A stretch of 64,000 nucleotides of DNA from Lepus europaeus (GCF_033115175.1 NC_084836.1:71347297-71411296), one strand, 5' to 3'. Shown: positions 46,262 to 58,630, counted from the first letter of the stretch. The notes: a model not told the origin generated them from the letters alone. Program-made: numbers and translations.

Positions 46262-46627
46262 CTTTTTTTTTTTTTTAAGATTTATTTATTTGAAAGGCAG
46301 AGTTAGAGCGAGAGTGCGAGCAAGAGAGAGAGAGAGAGAGAGAGTGAGCTAGAGAGAGATAGATCTTCCTTCTTCCTTCCAATGGTTCACTCCCCAGATG
46401 GCCACAACAGCCAGGACTGGGCCAGGCTGAATCTAGGAGCCAGGAGCTTCTTCTGGGTCTCCCACAAGGGTGCAGGGGGCCAACAACTTAGGCCATCCTC
46501 CACTGCTTTCCCAGGCACATTAGCAGGGAGCTGGATGGAAGTGGAACAGCCAGGACTCGGACCGGCTCCCATATGGGATGCCAACGCTGCAGGCAGCAGC
46601 CTAACCCACTGTGCCACAGGGCTGGCC
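46262..46627 (-). mobile_element. C-SINE, full length
   Basis: Antisense: T run, AAGATTTATTTATTTGAAAG, GA-rich block, 'gtgccacagggctggcc'. Confidence 0.9.
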
Positions 46628-46628
46628 T

Positions 46629-47722
46629 CCTGGCTCAAAGTCTTTATGGAAAGGGTAGAGACATCACAAATATTGTTGTACACTTTCTTTTGCTATGAGG
46701 TCATGGACAGTGGGCAGACTTCATGTCAGGGTTTGCACAAGAAAAAGGCTAGAAGTGGGAGGTGGGTTTCAGGCTTCTTGCTGGGCTGCAGTGAAAGCAA
46801 TACAATCCAAGTGGGACGTGGAGGTGCCTTCCTACATTTTTGGCTTTGAGCTGTTAAGATTTTGAAATCTGCTTTTATGAAGATGAAACTCAGGCCTGAG
46901 CTCTCTACACACCCCTAGATTGCTCTCATTCTTCAGGGTGTTGCACAGACATCACCTCCTTGATTACTCTATCTTCACTGCAGATGAGCCTCTCCTAGTT
47001 ATTCTCCATATTGGGATCTGCAATTTAGTCACCCATAGGGCCAGACAAATGCTTATGAGTAGAGTGAGCTGGGTGAGAAACCTACCCCACCTGAAGGAAC
47101 AGCTGCTACATTGCTCTGTTCCTTGACATTTAGGACCACAGTTTAGAGCCAATGTGGCCAGATATAATTTTTTGAAGAAGTCAGAAATGTGGTTTTATAT
47201 AATATTTCCTGACTTTAAGTGTTTGTCCAAATTTCTGGGAAGCATTCTGCAGGCTGAACATGTTACCAGGCTATATCTGCCCCAAGAGCAGCAGTTTACA
47301 ACTTCTCTTCTGTTGAATTACCCCATTATTTCCTTCCTTGAACTTGTCATAATCTGTATCTTACTTACGTTTTATCTATATTAGTCACTGAAGTATTTCT
47401 AGTGCCTAACACAGTGCCTGGCATAGTCAGTTCCCAATAAGTTAATGTCAGTTATTGGATGAGAGATGGGGTCTGGATTGGTGCCTTTCTTAGGAGCTTT
47501 TTAATATATTCTGAATATTATTGTACACATGAATTATAGATATGTATATATGTGCATGTATATGGTCTTTATACATTTGTATATTTGTGTATAGATGTCT
47601 CTATACATATATTTTTATATAGCACACATTTTTTCCCAGTCTCTTCGATTTTTAACTCTATGATGTCTTTTGATGCGAACTTAAAATGTATTCAGTAAAA
47701 ACTGTCAGTCTTTTAGTCGTCT
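46629..47722. other. Intergenic segment, mostly unique
   Basis: About 1.1 kb. 'taacacagtgcctggcatag' near 47408 resembles the end of a MIR; TATA/TGTA low complexity at 47540-47620. No gene seen. Confidence 0.45.
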
Positions 47723-47738
47723 AGGCTTAATGTCTTCT

Positions 47739-48082
47739 TCTTCTTTTTTTTTTTTTGATAGGCAGAGTGGACAGTGAGAGAGAGACAGAGAGAAAAGTCT
47801 TCCTTTTGCCGTTGGTTCACCCTCCAATGGCCACCATGGCCGATGCGCTGCGGCTGGTGCACCACACTGATCCGAAGGCAGGAGCCAGGTGCTTCTCCCG
47901 GTCTCCCATGGGGTGCAGGGCCCAAGAACTTGGGCCATCCTCCACTGCACTCCCGGGCCACAGCAGAGAGCTGGCCTGGAAGAGGGGCAACCAGGACAGA
48001 ATCCGGTGCCCCGACTGGGACTAGATCCCGGTGTGCCGGCGCTGCAGGCAGAGGATTAGCCTATTGAGCCGCGGCGCCGGCC
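47739..48082 (-). mobile_element. C-SINE, CTGCCTGTC subfamily, full length
   Basis: Antisense copy with a perfect 16-base duplication AGGCTTAATGTCTTCT (47723-47738 and 48083-48098). Confidence 0.95.
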
Positions 48083-48110
48083 AGGCTTAATGTCTTCTAA
48101 GAAAAAGTTT

Positions 48111-48317
48111 CTTTTCTTTCTTTCTTTCTTTTTTTTTTTGACAGGCAGAGTTAGACAGTGAGAGAGAGAGAGAGACAGAGAGAAAGTTCTTCCTTCCGTT
48201 GGTTCACTCCCCAAATGGCCACAATGGCCAGAGCTGTGTGGATCTGAAGCCAGGAGCCAGGAGCCTCCTCTGGATCTCCCATGAGGGTGCAGGGACCCAA
48301 GGACTTGGGCCATCTTT
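48111..48317 (-). mobile_element. C-SINE, head truncated
   Basis: Antisense TTTCTTTC and T tail, GACAGGCAGAGTTAGACAG, to 'ggacttgggccatctttt'. Confidence 0.83.
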
Positions 48318-48608
48318 TTATTTATGCTAGATTAGCTCTCAGCTGCAACAGGATGCTTTCAGGGGAAATAGAGAACATAGACCACTAGAAACTAAAAATA
48401 TGCATTGCCTTTCTTTGAAAAAGCTATTTGAAAATTAAGAATAAAGGGGGTATTTCTTAGTGTAATAAAGATCTCCTACCTCATGTCATGCTCAAAAATA
48501 AATTCTAGATGAATTAGAGAACTAAACGTATGAGGTAGCACTACAGAAACATTAGGAAAAAAACATAGGATATTCTTAGAATCAAAGACTGGTTATAGAA
48601 ACTTTTCT
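48318..48608. other. AT-rich intergenic segment, no gene seen
   Basis: 'aacattaggaaaaaaacata' and 'ctaaacgtatgaggtagcac' could be an old L1 ORF2 scrap, but this is too short to call. Confidence 0.3.
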
Positions 48609-48869
48609 GGGGCCTGCACTGTGGTGTAGCAGGTAAAGCCACCACCTGCAGTGCCAGCATCCCATATGGGCACTGGTTCAAGTCTCCCCTGCTCCAGTAC
48701 CGATCCAGCTCTCTGCTGTGGCCTAGGAAAGCAGAAGAAGATGGCCCAAAGTCCTTGGGCCCTTGCATGGGCGTGGGAGACCCAGAAGAAGCTCCTGGTT
48801 CCTGGCTTCGGATTGGCCCAGCTCTGGGCCAATCTGTAGCCATCTGGGGAGTGAACCAGCAGATGGAAG

Positions 48870-48908
<39 letters not shown>

Positions 48909-48966
48909 CCTCTCTGTAATTCTGCCTTTCAAATAAATAAATAAATAAATAAATATTTTTTAAAAA
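48609..48966 (+). mobile_element. C-SINE, full length
   Basis: Sense: 'ggggcctgcactgtggtgta', (CT)n, five AAAT units. Confidence 0.9.
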
Positions 48967-49020
48967 GACTGAATATTTAAAAAGTTAAGTAGAGAAATTG
49001 TTCAAGTTATTCAAGGAGAT

Positions 49021-49326
49021 GGGGTGGGCAGTGGGCAGCGGGTTAAGCCGCTGCTTAGGATGCCTTTCCCCCATATTAGAGTGTGTGGGATGGATTCCCG
49101 CCTCTACAGTTGATCCAGTTTCCTGCTAATGTGCACACTGGCAGGCAGCAGATAATGATTCATGTAGTTGGGTCCTTGCCATCCAAGAAGGAGACCCAGA
49201 TGGAGTTCCTGGCTCCTGGCTTCAGTGTGTCCCAGTCTTGGCTACTGTGGGCATTTGGAGAATGAAGCAGCAGAGGAAGATCTATGTCTCTCCCTCTCTC
49301 TGTCCTTCTGCCTTAAAAAAAAAAAC
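49021..49326 (+). mobile_element. Older C-SINE
   Basis: Sense: 'gggcagcgggttaagccgct', 'tgctaatgtgcacactggca', CT block, A tail. Confidence 0.75.
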
Positions 49327-49330
49327 AGCT

Positions 49331-49331
<1 letters not shown>

Positions 49332-49385
<54 letters not shown>
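49332..49385. repeat. (TA)n microsatellite
   Basis: About 26 uninterrupted TA units following the A tail of a C-SINE. Confidence 0.95.
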
Positions 49386-49388
<3 letters not shown>

Positions 49389-49552
49389 AGGCCCTTTCTT
49401 AACTATTACAGAAAGCAGAGGGTTGGCAAGTAACCTATCAGAGAGAAAGTTTTTACCTACGTCTGTGGTGAAGGATACATCTAGAAGTAAGCTAATTCAT
49501 CTGACAGGCCCAAAATTTAGAATGTAACATGTTTCACAAAATATAGGAGAGT

Positions 49553-49720
49553 AACCTGACTCCTGGCTTCGGCCTGGCCTGGCCCCATTTGTGGCCATTT
49601 GGGCTGTGAACTGGTAGATGGAAGATTCTCTCTCTCTCTCTCTCTCTCTCAATCTCTCAATCTCTCAATCTCTCAATCTCTCTTCCTCTCTGTGTAACTC
49701 TCACTTTCACATCAATAGAA
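49553..49720 (+). mobile_element. C-SINE 3' fragment with compound CT repeat
   Basis: 'cctggcttcggcctggcctg', then (TC)n and four CTCTCAAT units (about 49648-49682); ends 'gtgtaactctcactttcac'. Confidence 0.75.
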
Positions 49721-50300
49721 GATCATTACTGAAGCTGTTTACAGAGCATTGAGCATCATCAGGCACATCACTCTGCCCTACCAAGGATATGAAAGATTTC
49801 TCTAGAAGAGCTCAGTCTAGGAGGCAATGCATCCCTGGACAGGATTCACTGCAAAGGCCGGCATATGGTGCAAGAATGAAAGTCTGATGATGGAGTGAAA
49901 GCCAGATCTCCAAAAGATCTCTCAAAACCTGCTTCACCTGTCCTGGTCTGAGGATGCCAACAGACAAGCACATAACCAATCTCCCAAGGATTCTTCTGTG
50001 GAGAAAACTGCAGATCCAGAGGGAAGCTTCCAGTGAAGCCCACAAATGGGCATCTCCCTCCATGGGCTCCTAGTCAGCTTCTTCATTAAAGGGGAGGCGA
50101 GGATAAACAGATATTTGAGGGCAATAATCAATGAGAAAAACAGAGGGCAAAATAAACTCACAGGAAAAAGGACTCAGAAGAAACAGAACTAATGTAGAAA
50201 ACAGAAGACAATTTCAAATAAATTATAATATCTTTAGAGAAAAAGGAGAAAATATGAAAAGGAAAACCAAAAGGCCAAGAATGTCCCTTAGAAATCAAAA
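49721..50300. other. Intergenic segment, no gene seen
   Basis: AT-rich, some A-rich stretches; no confident repeat or coding call. Confidence 0.4.
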
Positions 50301-50301
50301 T

Positions 50302-50615
50302 ATATGGCACTTGCCCCTTATCCACAGTTCTGCCTTCTGTCATTTCAGCTACTTGCCGTCAATCATGGCCCAAATATACTACAAAAAAAATTCCCCAAAT
50401 AAACAATATGTAAGTTTTAAAGATAACTTTTATCATAGTATATCATTTGAATTATTCCATTTTATTAGTTATTACTGTTACTTTTACTGTAAGTAACTTA
50501 AAAAGTAAACCTTCATAGGTATGTGTATCTAGGAGAAGACACAGTATATATAAGGCTTGATAATATTCATGGTTTCAGGCCACCACTGGGGACCTTGGAA
50601 CATATTCCATACTGT
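50302..50615 (+). mobile_element. Tigger-type MITE remnant
   Basis: 'tgccccttatccacagttct', 'atttcagctacttgccgtca', 'gtatgtgtatctaggagaag', 'ttcatggtttcaggccacca', 'tggggaccttggaacatatt': the typical order of a short Tigger-derived element. No coding capacity. Confidence 0.65.
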
Positions 50616-50649
50616 TATAACCAAGATAAAATATTCTAATGTGAAGGAG

Positions 50650-51045
50650 TAGTGGTTTTCACATATGCCATACATTCTTTGATATTACCCCTTTCAAGAA
50701 GAGGAGCTTGGGTATGGGCTGGATTTAGTGACTCTCTTCTAACAGAAAGAGTGGAAGGGACAGTCACTTCTGAGACTAGATTATAAAAAGTTATTTAGTG
50801 CCCTTGCTGTCTCTGATCACCTGCTCTGGGGAGAGTTAGCTGAGAACGCTCAAGTAAAGTGTGAAAGTGAGAAACTGATGTGTCCTGTCACTAGCCAAAG
50901 AACTGAGGGCTCTAACCATCTTGGAAATGAATCCTCCGGGCTCACCTTGTCTATATAAATACAGCCCCAGATGACATGCTGTCTGCAACCCCATGAAAGA
51001 CCCTGGCTCAGAACCATCTGAGCCATGATTGTTGTTGTAAGCATA
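50650..51045 (+). repeat. Ancient interspersed repeat, family uncertain
   Basis: 'gggctggatttagtgactct', 'cacctgctctggggagagtt', 'atgacatgctgtctgcaacc', 'catgaaagaccctggctcag' match the wording of an old dispersed mammalian repeat (possibly LTR-type). I cannot name the family. Confidence 0.4.
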
Positions 51046-51154
51046 ACTCTAGGGGAATGTGTCACTCAACAAAAGATAATTAACATAGAAGGTTGAAAGA
51101 TAGCATTCAGGAAGCCTCCTCAAAGGGCAAATACTAATAATAAAAGAAAATGTA

Positions 51155-51437
51155 GGGGCTGGCGCTGTGGTGTGAAGCCGCTGCCTACATCCTTTATGAA
51201 TGCCCATTTGAGTCCCTGCTGCTCCACTTCCCATCCAGCTCTCTGCTATGACCTGGGAAAGCAATGCACCCATGTGGGAGACCCTGAAAAAACTCCTGGC
51301 TCCTGGCTTCGGATCAGCTCAGCTCTGGCAGTTGTGGTCATTTGGAGAGTGAACCAGTGGAATGGAAGACCTTTCTCTCTCTCAGGCTCTACCTCTCTCT
51401 GTAACTCTATCTTTCAAATAAATAATTCTTAAAAAAA
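51155..51437 (+). mobile_element. C-SINE with internal deletions
   Basis: Sense: 'ggggctggcgctgtggtgtg' to CAAATAAATAATTC and an A tail. Confidence 0.87.
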
Positions 51438-51439
51438 AA

Positions 51440-51796
51440 CCAAAAAAATAGAAGAGAGGATATAGAGGATAATAAAAACAAGGAAATATAGAGAAAGGCT
51501 ATTAAGTTAAAAGATCAATTAAGGATGTCATAAAAAAGAAAAAAAATTTCTTCAGAAATGAAAGGTATTCATTACCAGAATGAAAGAGATCATCAGAGTG
51601 CCCATCATAAGGATGAAAAAAGACCTACTGCAAGTCCCATCATTGTGAAATTTCACAAACCTAGGGAGTAAAAAAGAAAATTAAAAGCCTTCACAAAGAA
51701 ATTAGATACAAAAGAATCTAATTGGAAGCTGGAAGAAAACAAAAACATACCTTCAGATTTCTGAGAAAATACATTTTCTTTTTAGAAATAAGTCAA
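51440..51796 (+). mobile_element. Possible ancient L1-type fragment
   Basis: A-rich sequence with 'catcattgtgaaatttcaca' and 'gagatcatcagagtgcccat' resembles old L1 internal sequence; weak. Confidence 0.3.
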
Positions 51797-52112
51797 GGGC
51801 CAGCGCTGTGGCATAGTAGGTTAAAGCCCTGGCCTGCAGCACCAGCATCCCATATGGGCACCAGTTCGAATCCCAGCTGCTTCACTTCTTATCCAGCTCT
51901 CTGCTATGGTCTGGGAAAGCAGTAGAAGATGGATCCAAGTCCTTGGGTCCCTGCACCCGTGTGGGAGACCCAGAAGAAGCTCCCACCTCCTGGCTTTGTT
52001 CTGTCCCAGCCACGGCTGATGTGGCCATTTGTGGGGTGAACCAGTGGATGGAAAAATCTGTCTCTCCTTTTTTTTCTGTAATTCTTTCAAGTAAATAAAT
52101 AGTTTTTAAAAA
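51797..52112 (+). mobile_element. C-SINE, full length
   Basis: Sense 'gggccagcgctgtggcatag' to AAGTAAATAAATAG; its tail abuts the tail of the next, antisense, copy. Confidence 0.88.
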
Positions 52113-52419
52113 TTATTTATTTCTTTGTTTATTACTTATTATTTGAAAGGCAGAGAAAGAAGCAGGTACCTGCTGGTTCACTTCCCTTCACTTCCCAGAT
52201 GCTTGCCACAACTGGGGTTTGGCCAGGCTGAAGTCAGAATCCAGGAACTCAGTCTAGGTCTCCCACATGGGTGGCAGGGATTCAACTACTTGAGCCATTA
52301 CCTGCTGCCTCCCAGGTTGTACATTAGCAGGAAGCTGGAATGGAGAGCAGAAGTTACTCCATTATGGGATGTGGGTGTCCCAAGCAGTATCTTAACTGCT
52401 AGGCCAAATGCCTGTCCCA
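52113..52419 (-). mobile_element. Older C-SINE
   Basis: Antisense ATTATTTATTTCTTTG to 'gccaaatgcctgtccc'. Confidence 0.75.
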
Positions 52420-52433
52420 AGAAAACTATTTTC

Positions 52434-52779
52434 TTTTTTTTTTAATACTTTTATTTTTATTTATTTGAAAGAGTTACACAGAGAAAGGAGAGGCAAATAA
52501 AGAGAGAGAGAGTGAGAGTGAGAGAGAGGTCTTCCATCCATTGGTTCACTCCCCAGATGGCCGCAACAGCCGGAGCTGTGCCGATCCGAAGCCAGGAGCT
52601 TCTTCTGGGTCTCTCATGGATGCAGGGGCCCAAGGACTTGGGCCATCTTCTACTGCTATCCCAGGCCATACCAGAGAGCTGTATTGGAAGAGGAGCAGAC
52701 AGGACTCGAACCGGTGCCCATATGGGATGCCGGCATTTCAGGCCAGGGCATTAACCCACTGTGCCACAGCACTGGCCCC
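52434..52779 (-). mobile_element. C-SINE, full length
   Basis: Antisense TTTTATTTATTTGAAAGAG to 'gccacagcactggcccc'. Confidence 0.9.
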
Positions 52780-53118
52780 AGTGCTTCTATTCTTTGTCAT
52801 AATTCCTTGAGCAATATGGTATAGCAACTATTTACATAGTATTTACACTGTATTTGGTATTACGGGCAATCTAGAGATGATTTAAAATATAAGGGAGGAT
52901 ATGTGTAGGTTATATGCAAATACTGTGCCATCTCATTTAAGTGACATGATTATCCTCAGATTTTGGTATCTGAGAAGGCTCCTGGAAGAACCAATCCCCC
53001 GTAGACACCAAGGGACAATTGTACTGGAAAAAGAAGGGTCAGGAATGGGAAGTATGTAGTTTTGGAAAGCAAAATTCTGAGCTGTCTTAATGGGAAAGCA
53101 GAATACACAACCAAAAAT
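52780..53118. other. Unique intergenic segment, no gene seen
   Basis: No supported feature. Confidence 0.4.
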
Positions 53119-53137
53119 GAACATACACATTTTCTTT

Positions 53138-53490
53138 CTTTTTTTCTTTGTTTCTTTCTGTCTTTCTTTTTTTGACAGGCAGAGTGGACAGTGAGAGAGA
53201 GAGACAGAGAGAAAGGTCTTCCTTTACTGTTGGTTCACCCTCCAATGGCTGCTGTGGCTGGCGCATCGTGCTGATCCGAAGCCAGGAGCCAGGTGCTTCT
53301 CCTGGTCTCCCATGCGGGTGCAGGGCCCAAGGACTTGGGCCATCCTCCACTGCCTTCCCGGGCCATAGCAGAGAGCTGGTCTGGAAGAGGGGCAACCGGG
53401 ACAGAATCTGGTGCCCCAACTGGGACTAGAACCCGGTGTGCCGGCGCCGCAGGGTGGAGGATTAGCCTGTTAAGCCACGGCGCTGGCCCA
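53138..53490 (-). mobile_element. C-SINE, CTGCCTGTC subfamily, full length
   Basis: Antisense copy with a perfect 19-base duplication GAACATACACATTTTCTTT (53119-53137 and 53491-53509); the longest clean target duplication in the window together with the one at 24.7 kb. Confidence 0.96.
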
Positions 53491-53509
53491 GAACATACAC
53501 ATTTTCTTT

Positions 53510-53872
53510 AGAGGTAGAAAGGCAAATTCCAAAATAAACAATTAAAAGAATTGAAAATGATTGTCTCTAGAGAGAGCAGATGAGAAGACTGAGGCAGAGG
53601 ACTCTTGTTTTTCTTTAAGAGACTTTTAACACTATTCTTTACATGTAAAATTACTCTGAAAAAGAATAAAAAAGATAAATATTTGTTACATTAGATTTAG
53701 GGAAAGCAAGTATAAAAGATTTGGGGAAAATCATAAAATAAATTTAAAAATCAGATTGGTTTGCAAATTTGTAATTAAACTGATATTGTAGATGATGCAT
53801 TGAGAGACAAGAGGTTATGACCCTCATTCATGGACACGATTTCCAAGAAAAGGAAGTTCTTTGACACTATAC

Positions 53873-53918
<46 letters not shown>

Positions 53919-54260
53919 GTGAACCCACATTTAAACATACTAAATGAAAACAAAGTATGTATGTATTTTTTCTTGATTCTCCCAACTTACATTTTAACCT
54001 TTGAAAAATTTAACTGCCCAACTGTTTGTCAGTGATGAGAGATTCTATTGTACTTATACTCAACTTTTATCAAATAGTACTTAGTAATTGATTCAAATCT
54101 GCTAGCTTGGTTGGGATATGTTTATACCAAGTGTATGTAGTGGTGGTTAGAAGTTTTTGGATCAGGTGAGTCACAGCCTAGGGTCAGACGGGCCACATTT
54201 AGTTCAAGATGCCTCCTTGAAGGATGAGATCAATGGTAATTGGTTGCCAAGCTAAATGGT
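53510..54260. other. AT-rich intergenic segment with an isolated A run
   Basis: Unique-looking; an uninterrupted run of about 41 A lies at 53874-53914 without a recognisable SINE or L1 body before it. Confidence 0.5.
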
Positions 54261-54277
54261 TATTTCACTACATTCTT

Positions 54278-54579
54278 TTTTTTTTTCTTTAAGATTTTAT
54301 TTATTTATTTGTGAGGTTACAGACCAAGAGAGGCAGAGACAGAAAGGTCTTCCATCCACTGGTTCACTCCCCAAATGGTGCAATGGCAAGAGCTGGGCTG
54401 ATTCGAAGCCAGGAGCCAGGAGCTTCTTCCTGGTCTCCCACTTGGGCCATCTTCCATTGCTTTCCCAGGCCATACCAAAGAGCTGGGTCGGAAGAAGAGA
54501 AGCCAGGACTAGAACCGGCGCCCATATGGGATGCTGGCTCTGCAGGCAGAGACTTAGTCCACTGTGCCACAGTGCCAGC
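54278..54579 (-). mobile_element. C-SINE with internal deletion
   Basis: Antisense copy; flanked by TATTTCACTACATTCTT (54261-54277) and TATTTCACTAAATTCTT (54580-54596), 16 of 17 identical. Confidence 0.92.
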
Positions 54580-54596
54580 TATTTCACTAAATTCTT

Positions 54597-55198
54597 ATCC
54601 CAGAAGTAAAACTCCTGAATTTTCTTTGGAGGAATAAGGATATATGCAGATGAACTCCTAGCACTGAGTCTTCACCAATAACTCCAGTAAAGTTTAAGCA
54701 CAGAAAATGAATCGAATTATTGCTTTGGTTTCTGCTATAGAGTTGGATCACAAGATGATTCTCTGATGTATATGAGAGAATGAGAGATCAGAAAAAAACT
54801 CATCCAATTATTCTTTCCCTTCCAGTAGCTTGCAGAATGCTATCCAAAAGTTGTTAAGCTGCATAGGGGCTATGTGGGGAGCCTGCAAGGTTTTGACTTT
54901 ATATTGGAGGTCCCAACGCAACAAGTTTGACCATTAGTGAGGCAAAGTTACCATTCAGCTACAGTGAATGGTGGACTCTTGGTAATCTTGAGACCACTTG
55001 TTAGGGAACAGCAAATAGCTACAGGAAAGTCCATCTGAGAATTGAACTCTGGATTTTGGGGTTAATAGATTTTTCCTAGGAATGCTAATCATCAATCATT
55101 TGTACAGTGGCCTGTTCACAGGAAAAGACTTGTGTAATTTAACTCTATAAGAAACAAAGTATTTAAGACCACAGGTGGAGATGTTAAGACAATTTGGG
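54597..55198. other. Unique intergenic segment, no gene seen
   Basis: No supported feature. Confidence 0.4.
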
Positions 55199-55200
55199 AA

Positions 55201-55543
55201 GCCGGCGCTGGGGCATAGCAGGTTAAGCCACTGCCTGCAGTGCTGGCATCCCATATGGGTGCTGGTTTGAGACCCAGCTGCTCCATTTCCAATCCAGCTC
55301 TCTGCTATGGCCTGGGAAAGCAGCAGAAGATGGCCCAAGTCCTTGGGCCCCTGTATACACGTGGGAGACCCAGAAGAAGCTCCTGGCTCCTGGCTTCGGA
55401 TCAGCACAGCTCTGGCCATTGCGGCCATTTGGGGAGCGAACCAGCGGATAGAAGACCTCTCTGTCTCTCTGTCTCTCTCTCTCTGCCTCTCCTTCTCTCT
55501 GTGTGTAACTCTTTGCAGTAAATAAATAAATCTTAAAAAAAGG
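55201..55543 (+). mobile_element. C-SINE, full length
   Basis: Sense 'gccggcgctggggcatagca' to AAATAAATAAATCTTAAAA. Confidence 0.9.
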
Positions 55544-55594
55544 GGGGGAGGGGAGAATTGTAGTTCCTTACAGGAATGTTAAGAGGGTTAAATT

Positions 55595-55950
55595 GGCCGG
55601 CGCCGCGGCTCACTAGGCTAATCCTCCGCCTTGCGGCCCTGGCACACCGGGTTCTAGTCCCGGTCGGGGCGCCGGATTCTGTCCCGGCTGCCCCTCTTCC
55701 AGGCCAGCTCTCTGCTGTGGCCCGGGAAGGCAGTGGAGGATGGCCCAAGTGCTTGGGCCCTGCACCCCATGGGAGACCAGGAGAAGCACCTGGCTCCTGC
55801 CATCGGATCAGCGTGGTGCGCCCGCCGCCTCGCGCCGGCCGTGGCGGTCATTGGAGGGTGAACCAATGGCAAAAGGAAGACCTTTCTCTCTCTCTCTCTC
55901 TCACTATCCACTCTGCCTGTCAAAAAATAATAATAATAAAAAAATAAATA
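55595..55950 (+). mobile_element. C-SINE, CTGCCTGTC subfamily, full length
   Basis: Sense copy with AAGAGGGTTAAATT before it (55581-55594) and AAGAAGGTTAAATT after it (55951-55964), 13 of 14 identical; A/AAT-rich tail. Confidence 0.94.
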
Positions 55951-56153
55951 AAGAAGGTTAAATTAAGCATGTAGAATGCCTAATACAATGCCTGGCACAC
56001 TGCACGTAATGATAAATAGTTGACTAAGTGCTTGAGGCAACAAAAGTATAAATAAAGAAGGTTAAATTAAGCATGTAGAATGCCTAATACAATGCCTGGC
56101 ACACTGCACGTAATGATAAATAGTTGACTAAGTGCTTGAGGCAACAAAAGTAT
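55944..56153. repeat. Tandem duplication, 104-base unit, two copies
   Basis: Unit 55944-56047 is repeated at 56048-56151 with no difference that I can see. The unit includes the last bases of the preceding SINE tail and its 3' target duplication. Confidence 0.95.
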
Positions 56154-56164
56154 GGATTAATTAG

Positions 56165-56398
56165 AAATTATCCTCTGTCTCAAGAAGGTATGAAGCTGGG
56201 AGTGGTGGGAAGAGAGTCTCAACCTGGGTCTTCTGTGTGGGTTGCAAGAGACCTAAGTACTTGACTGGTCACTGCTGCTTCCCTGGTGTGCATTAGCAGG
56301 AAGCTGGATCGGAAGCAGAGGAGCCAAGATTTGAACCCAGACACTCCAGGATGTGATGTGTATGGGACTTAACCACCATACTAAATACCTATTCCCAA
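56165..56398 (-). mobile_element. Degenerate C-SINE
   Basis: Antisense: 'tctcaacctgggtcttctgt', 'gtgcattagcaggaagctgg', 'aaatacctattccc'. Confidence 0.6.
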
Positions 56399-56674
56399 GG
56401 CTTCCATTTTTTATAAAGTGAATCTTCCTCTGCTATATTGACTTTGTGCTTTTATACTTTAGCAGTCACTTCTTCCCCACTTCAGTACAATTTGCTTCAG
56501 TTTCCACCTATCTTTAAGTTCTTTCACTTTTCCTAGATTTATCGTCATATCTTCTGCAAAGCACCCCCCCACTACTTCCTGCTTTATAGTCATTCAAAAT
56601 CATTGATTCATTCATTTACCCAACAAATAATTGATAAACTTCTATTATGGGGGAAGGCTAGGCATTGTGAATTT

Positions 56675-57006
56675 TTTTAAAGATTTATTTATTTGAAAGA
56701 GACAGAGAGAGAGAAGGAGAGGCAGAGAGAGAGAGAGAGAGAGAGAGAGTCTTCCATCCACTGGTTCACTCCCTAGGTGGCTACAATGGCCAGAGTTGTG
56801 CCGATCTGAAGCCAGGAGCCAGGAGCTTCTTGTGGGTCTCCCATGCAGGTGTAGGGGCCCAAGGACTTGAGCCATCTTCTGCTGCTTTCCCAGGCCATAG
56901 CAGAGAGCTGGATCAAGAGTGGAGCAGCCGGGACTCAAACCAGCGCCCATATGGGATGCCGGCACTGCAGGCAGCAGCTTTACCTGATATGCCACAGTGT
57001 CAGCCC
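56675..57006 (-). mobile_element. C-SINE, full length
   Basis: Antisense copy; flanked by AGGCATTGTGAATTT (56660-56674) and AGGCATTATGAATTT (57007-57021). Confidence 0.92.
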
Positions 57007-57021
57007 AGGCATTATGAATTT

Positions 57022-57525
57022 ATTACGAATCTAATATTTACTCACTGAATACTAAAAATTCTATGTTTAACAACTGTACCCAAGTACTTGGAAGTGATTC
57101 ACTTACTATACACTCTCTCTCGGGTCTCTGTTTCTTATCTGTGCTACATCACTTTCGTGTTTATTAGGTGAACCCTAATCACTCTTTAACACTCACTTCT
57201 GGAAGCACTTCCTGTAAGGGAACTTTCTGAAGGATCTCCCCATTCTTATCCCAAATCCAATAGTATTATGTACTTCATCCTTTGTAGTTCCATAACATTC
57301 CATATTTAACTTAGTCATATGCTATATTGCAATTATTTTGTTTGCATATTCATCTTCCTCCTCATATAGTCAGCTGCCTTTTAACATAGACCTTATTCTA
57401 TCTCCAGTCACCAGCATAAAGCCTGGCACATAGCTGATGCTAAATAAATGTTGGCTGATGAGCAAATCAATGAATAAGAATATATTTATTTGGCTGAACA
57501 AATTGTGACCTTAATAAGGATATTA
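57022..57525. other. Intergenic segment, mostly unique
   Basis: Around 57400-57470 'agcctggcacatagctgatg' then 'aaataaatgttggctgatga' is a MIR-type 3' end. No gene seen. Confidence 0.45.
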
Positions 57526-57838
57526 AGGGACTAGAGATGTGGCATAGCAGGTTAAGCCATCACATATGATACTGGCATCCCATCTGGGTGCCAGTTTCTC
57601 CTGGTAACTCCATTTCCAATCCAGCTCCCTGCTAATATACCTGAGAAAGCAGTGGAAGATCATCCAAGTACTTTGGGCCCATGCAACCACATGGGAGACC
57701 TGGATTAAGCTCATGGTTCAGTCTGGCCTAGCCCTGAATGATGTGGCCATTTGGGGAGTGAGCCAGTGTATGAAAGATCTGTCTGTCTCTCTCTGTAACT
57801 CTGACTTCCATGTAGATAAATAAATCTTTTAAAAAAAT
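57526..57838 (+). mobile_element. Older C-SINE
   Basis: Sense: 'agatgtggcatagcaggtta' to GATAAATAAATCTTTTAAAA. Confidence 0.8.
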
Positions 57839-57842
57839 GATA

Positions 57843-58630
<788 letters not shown>

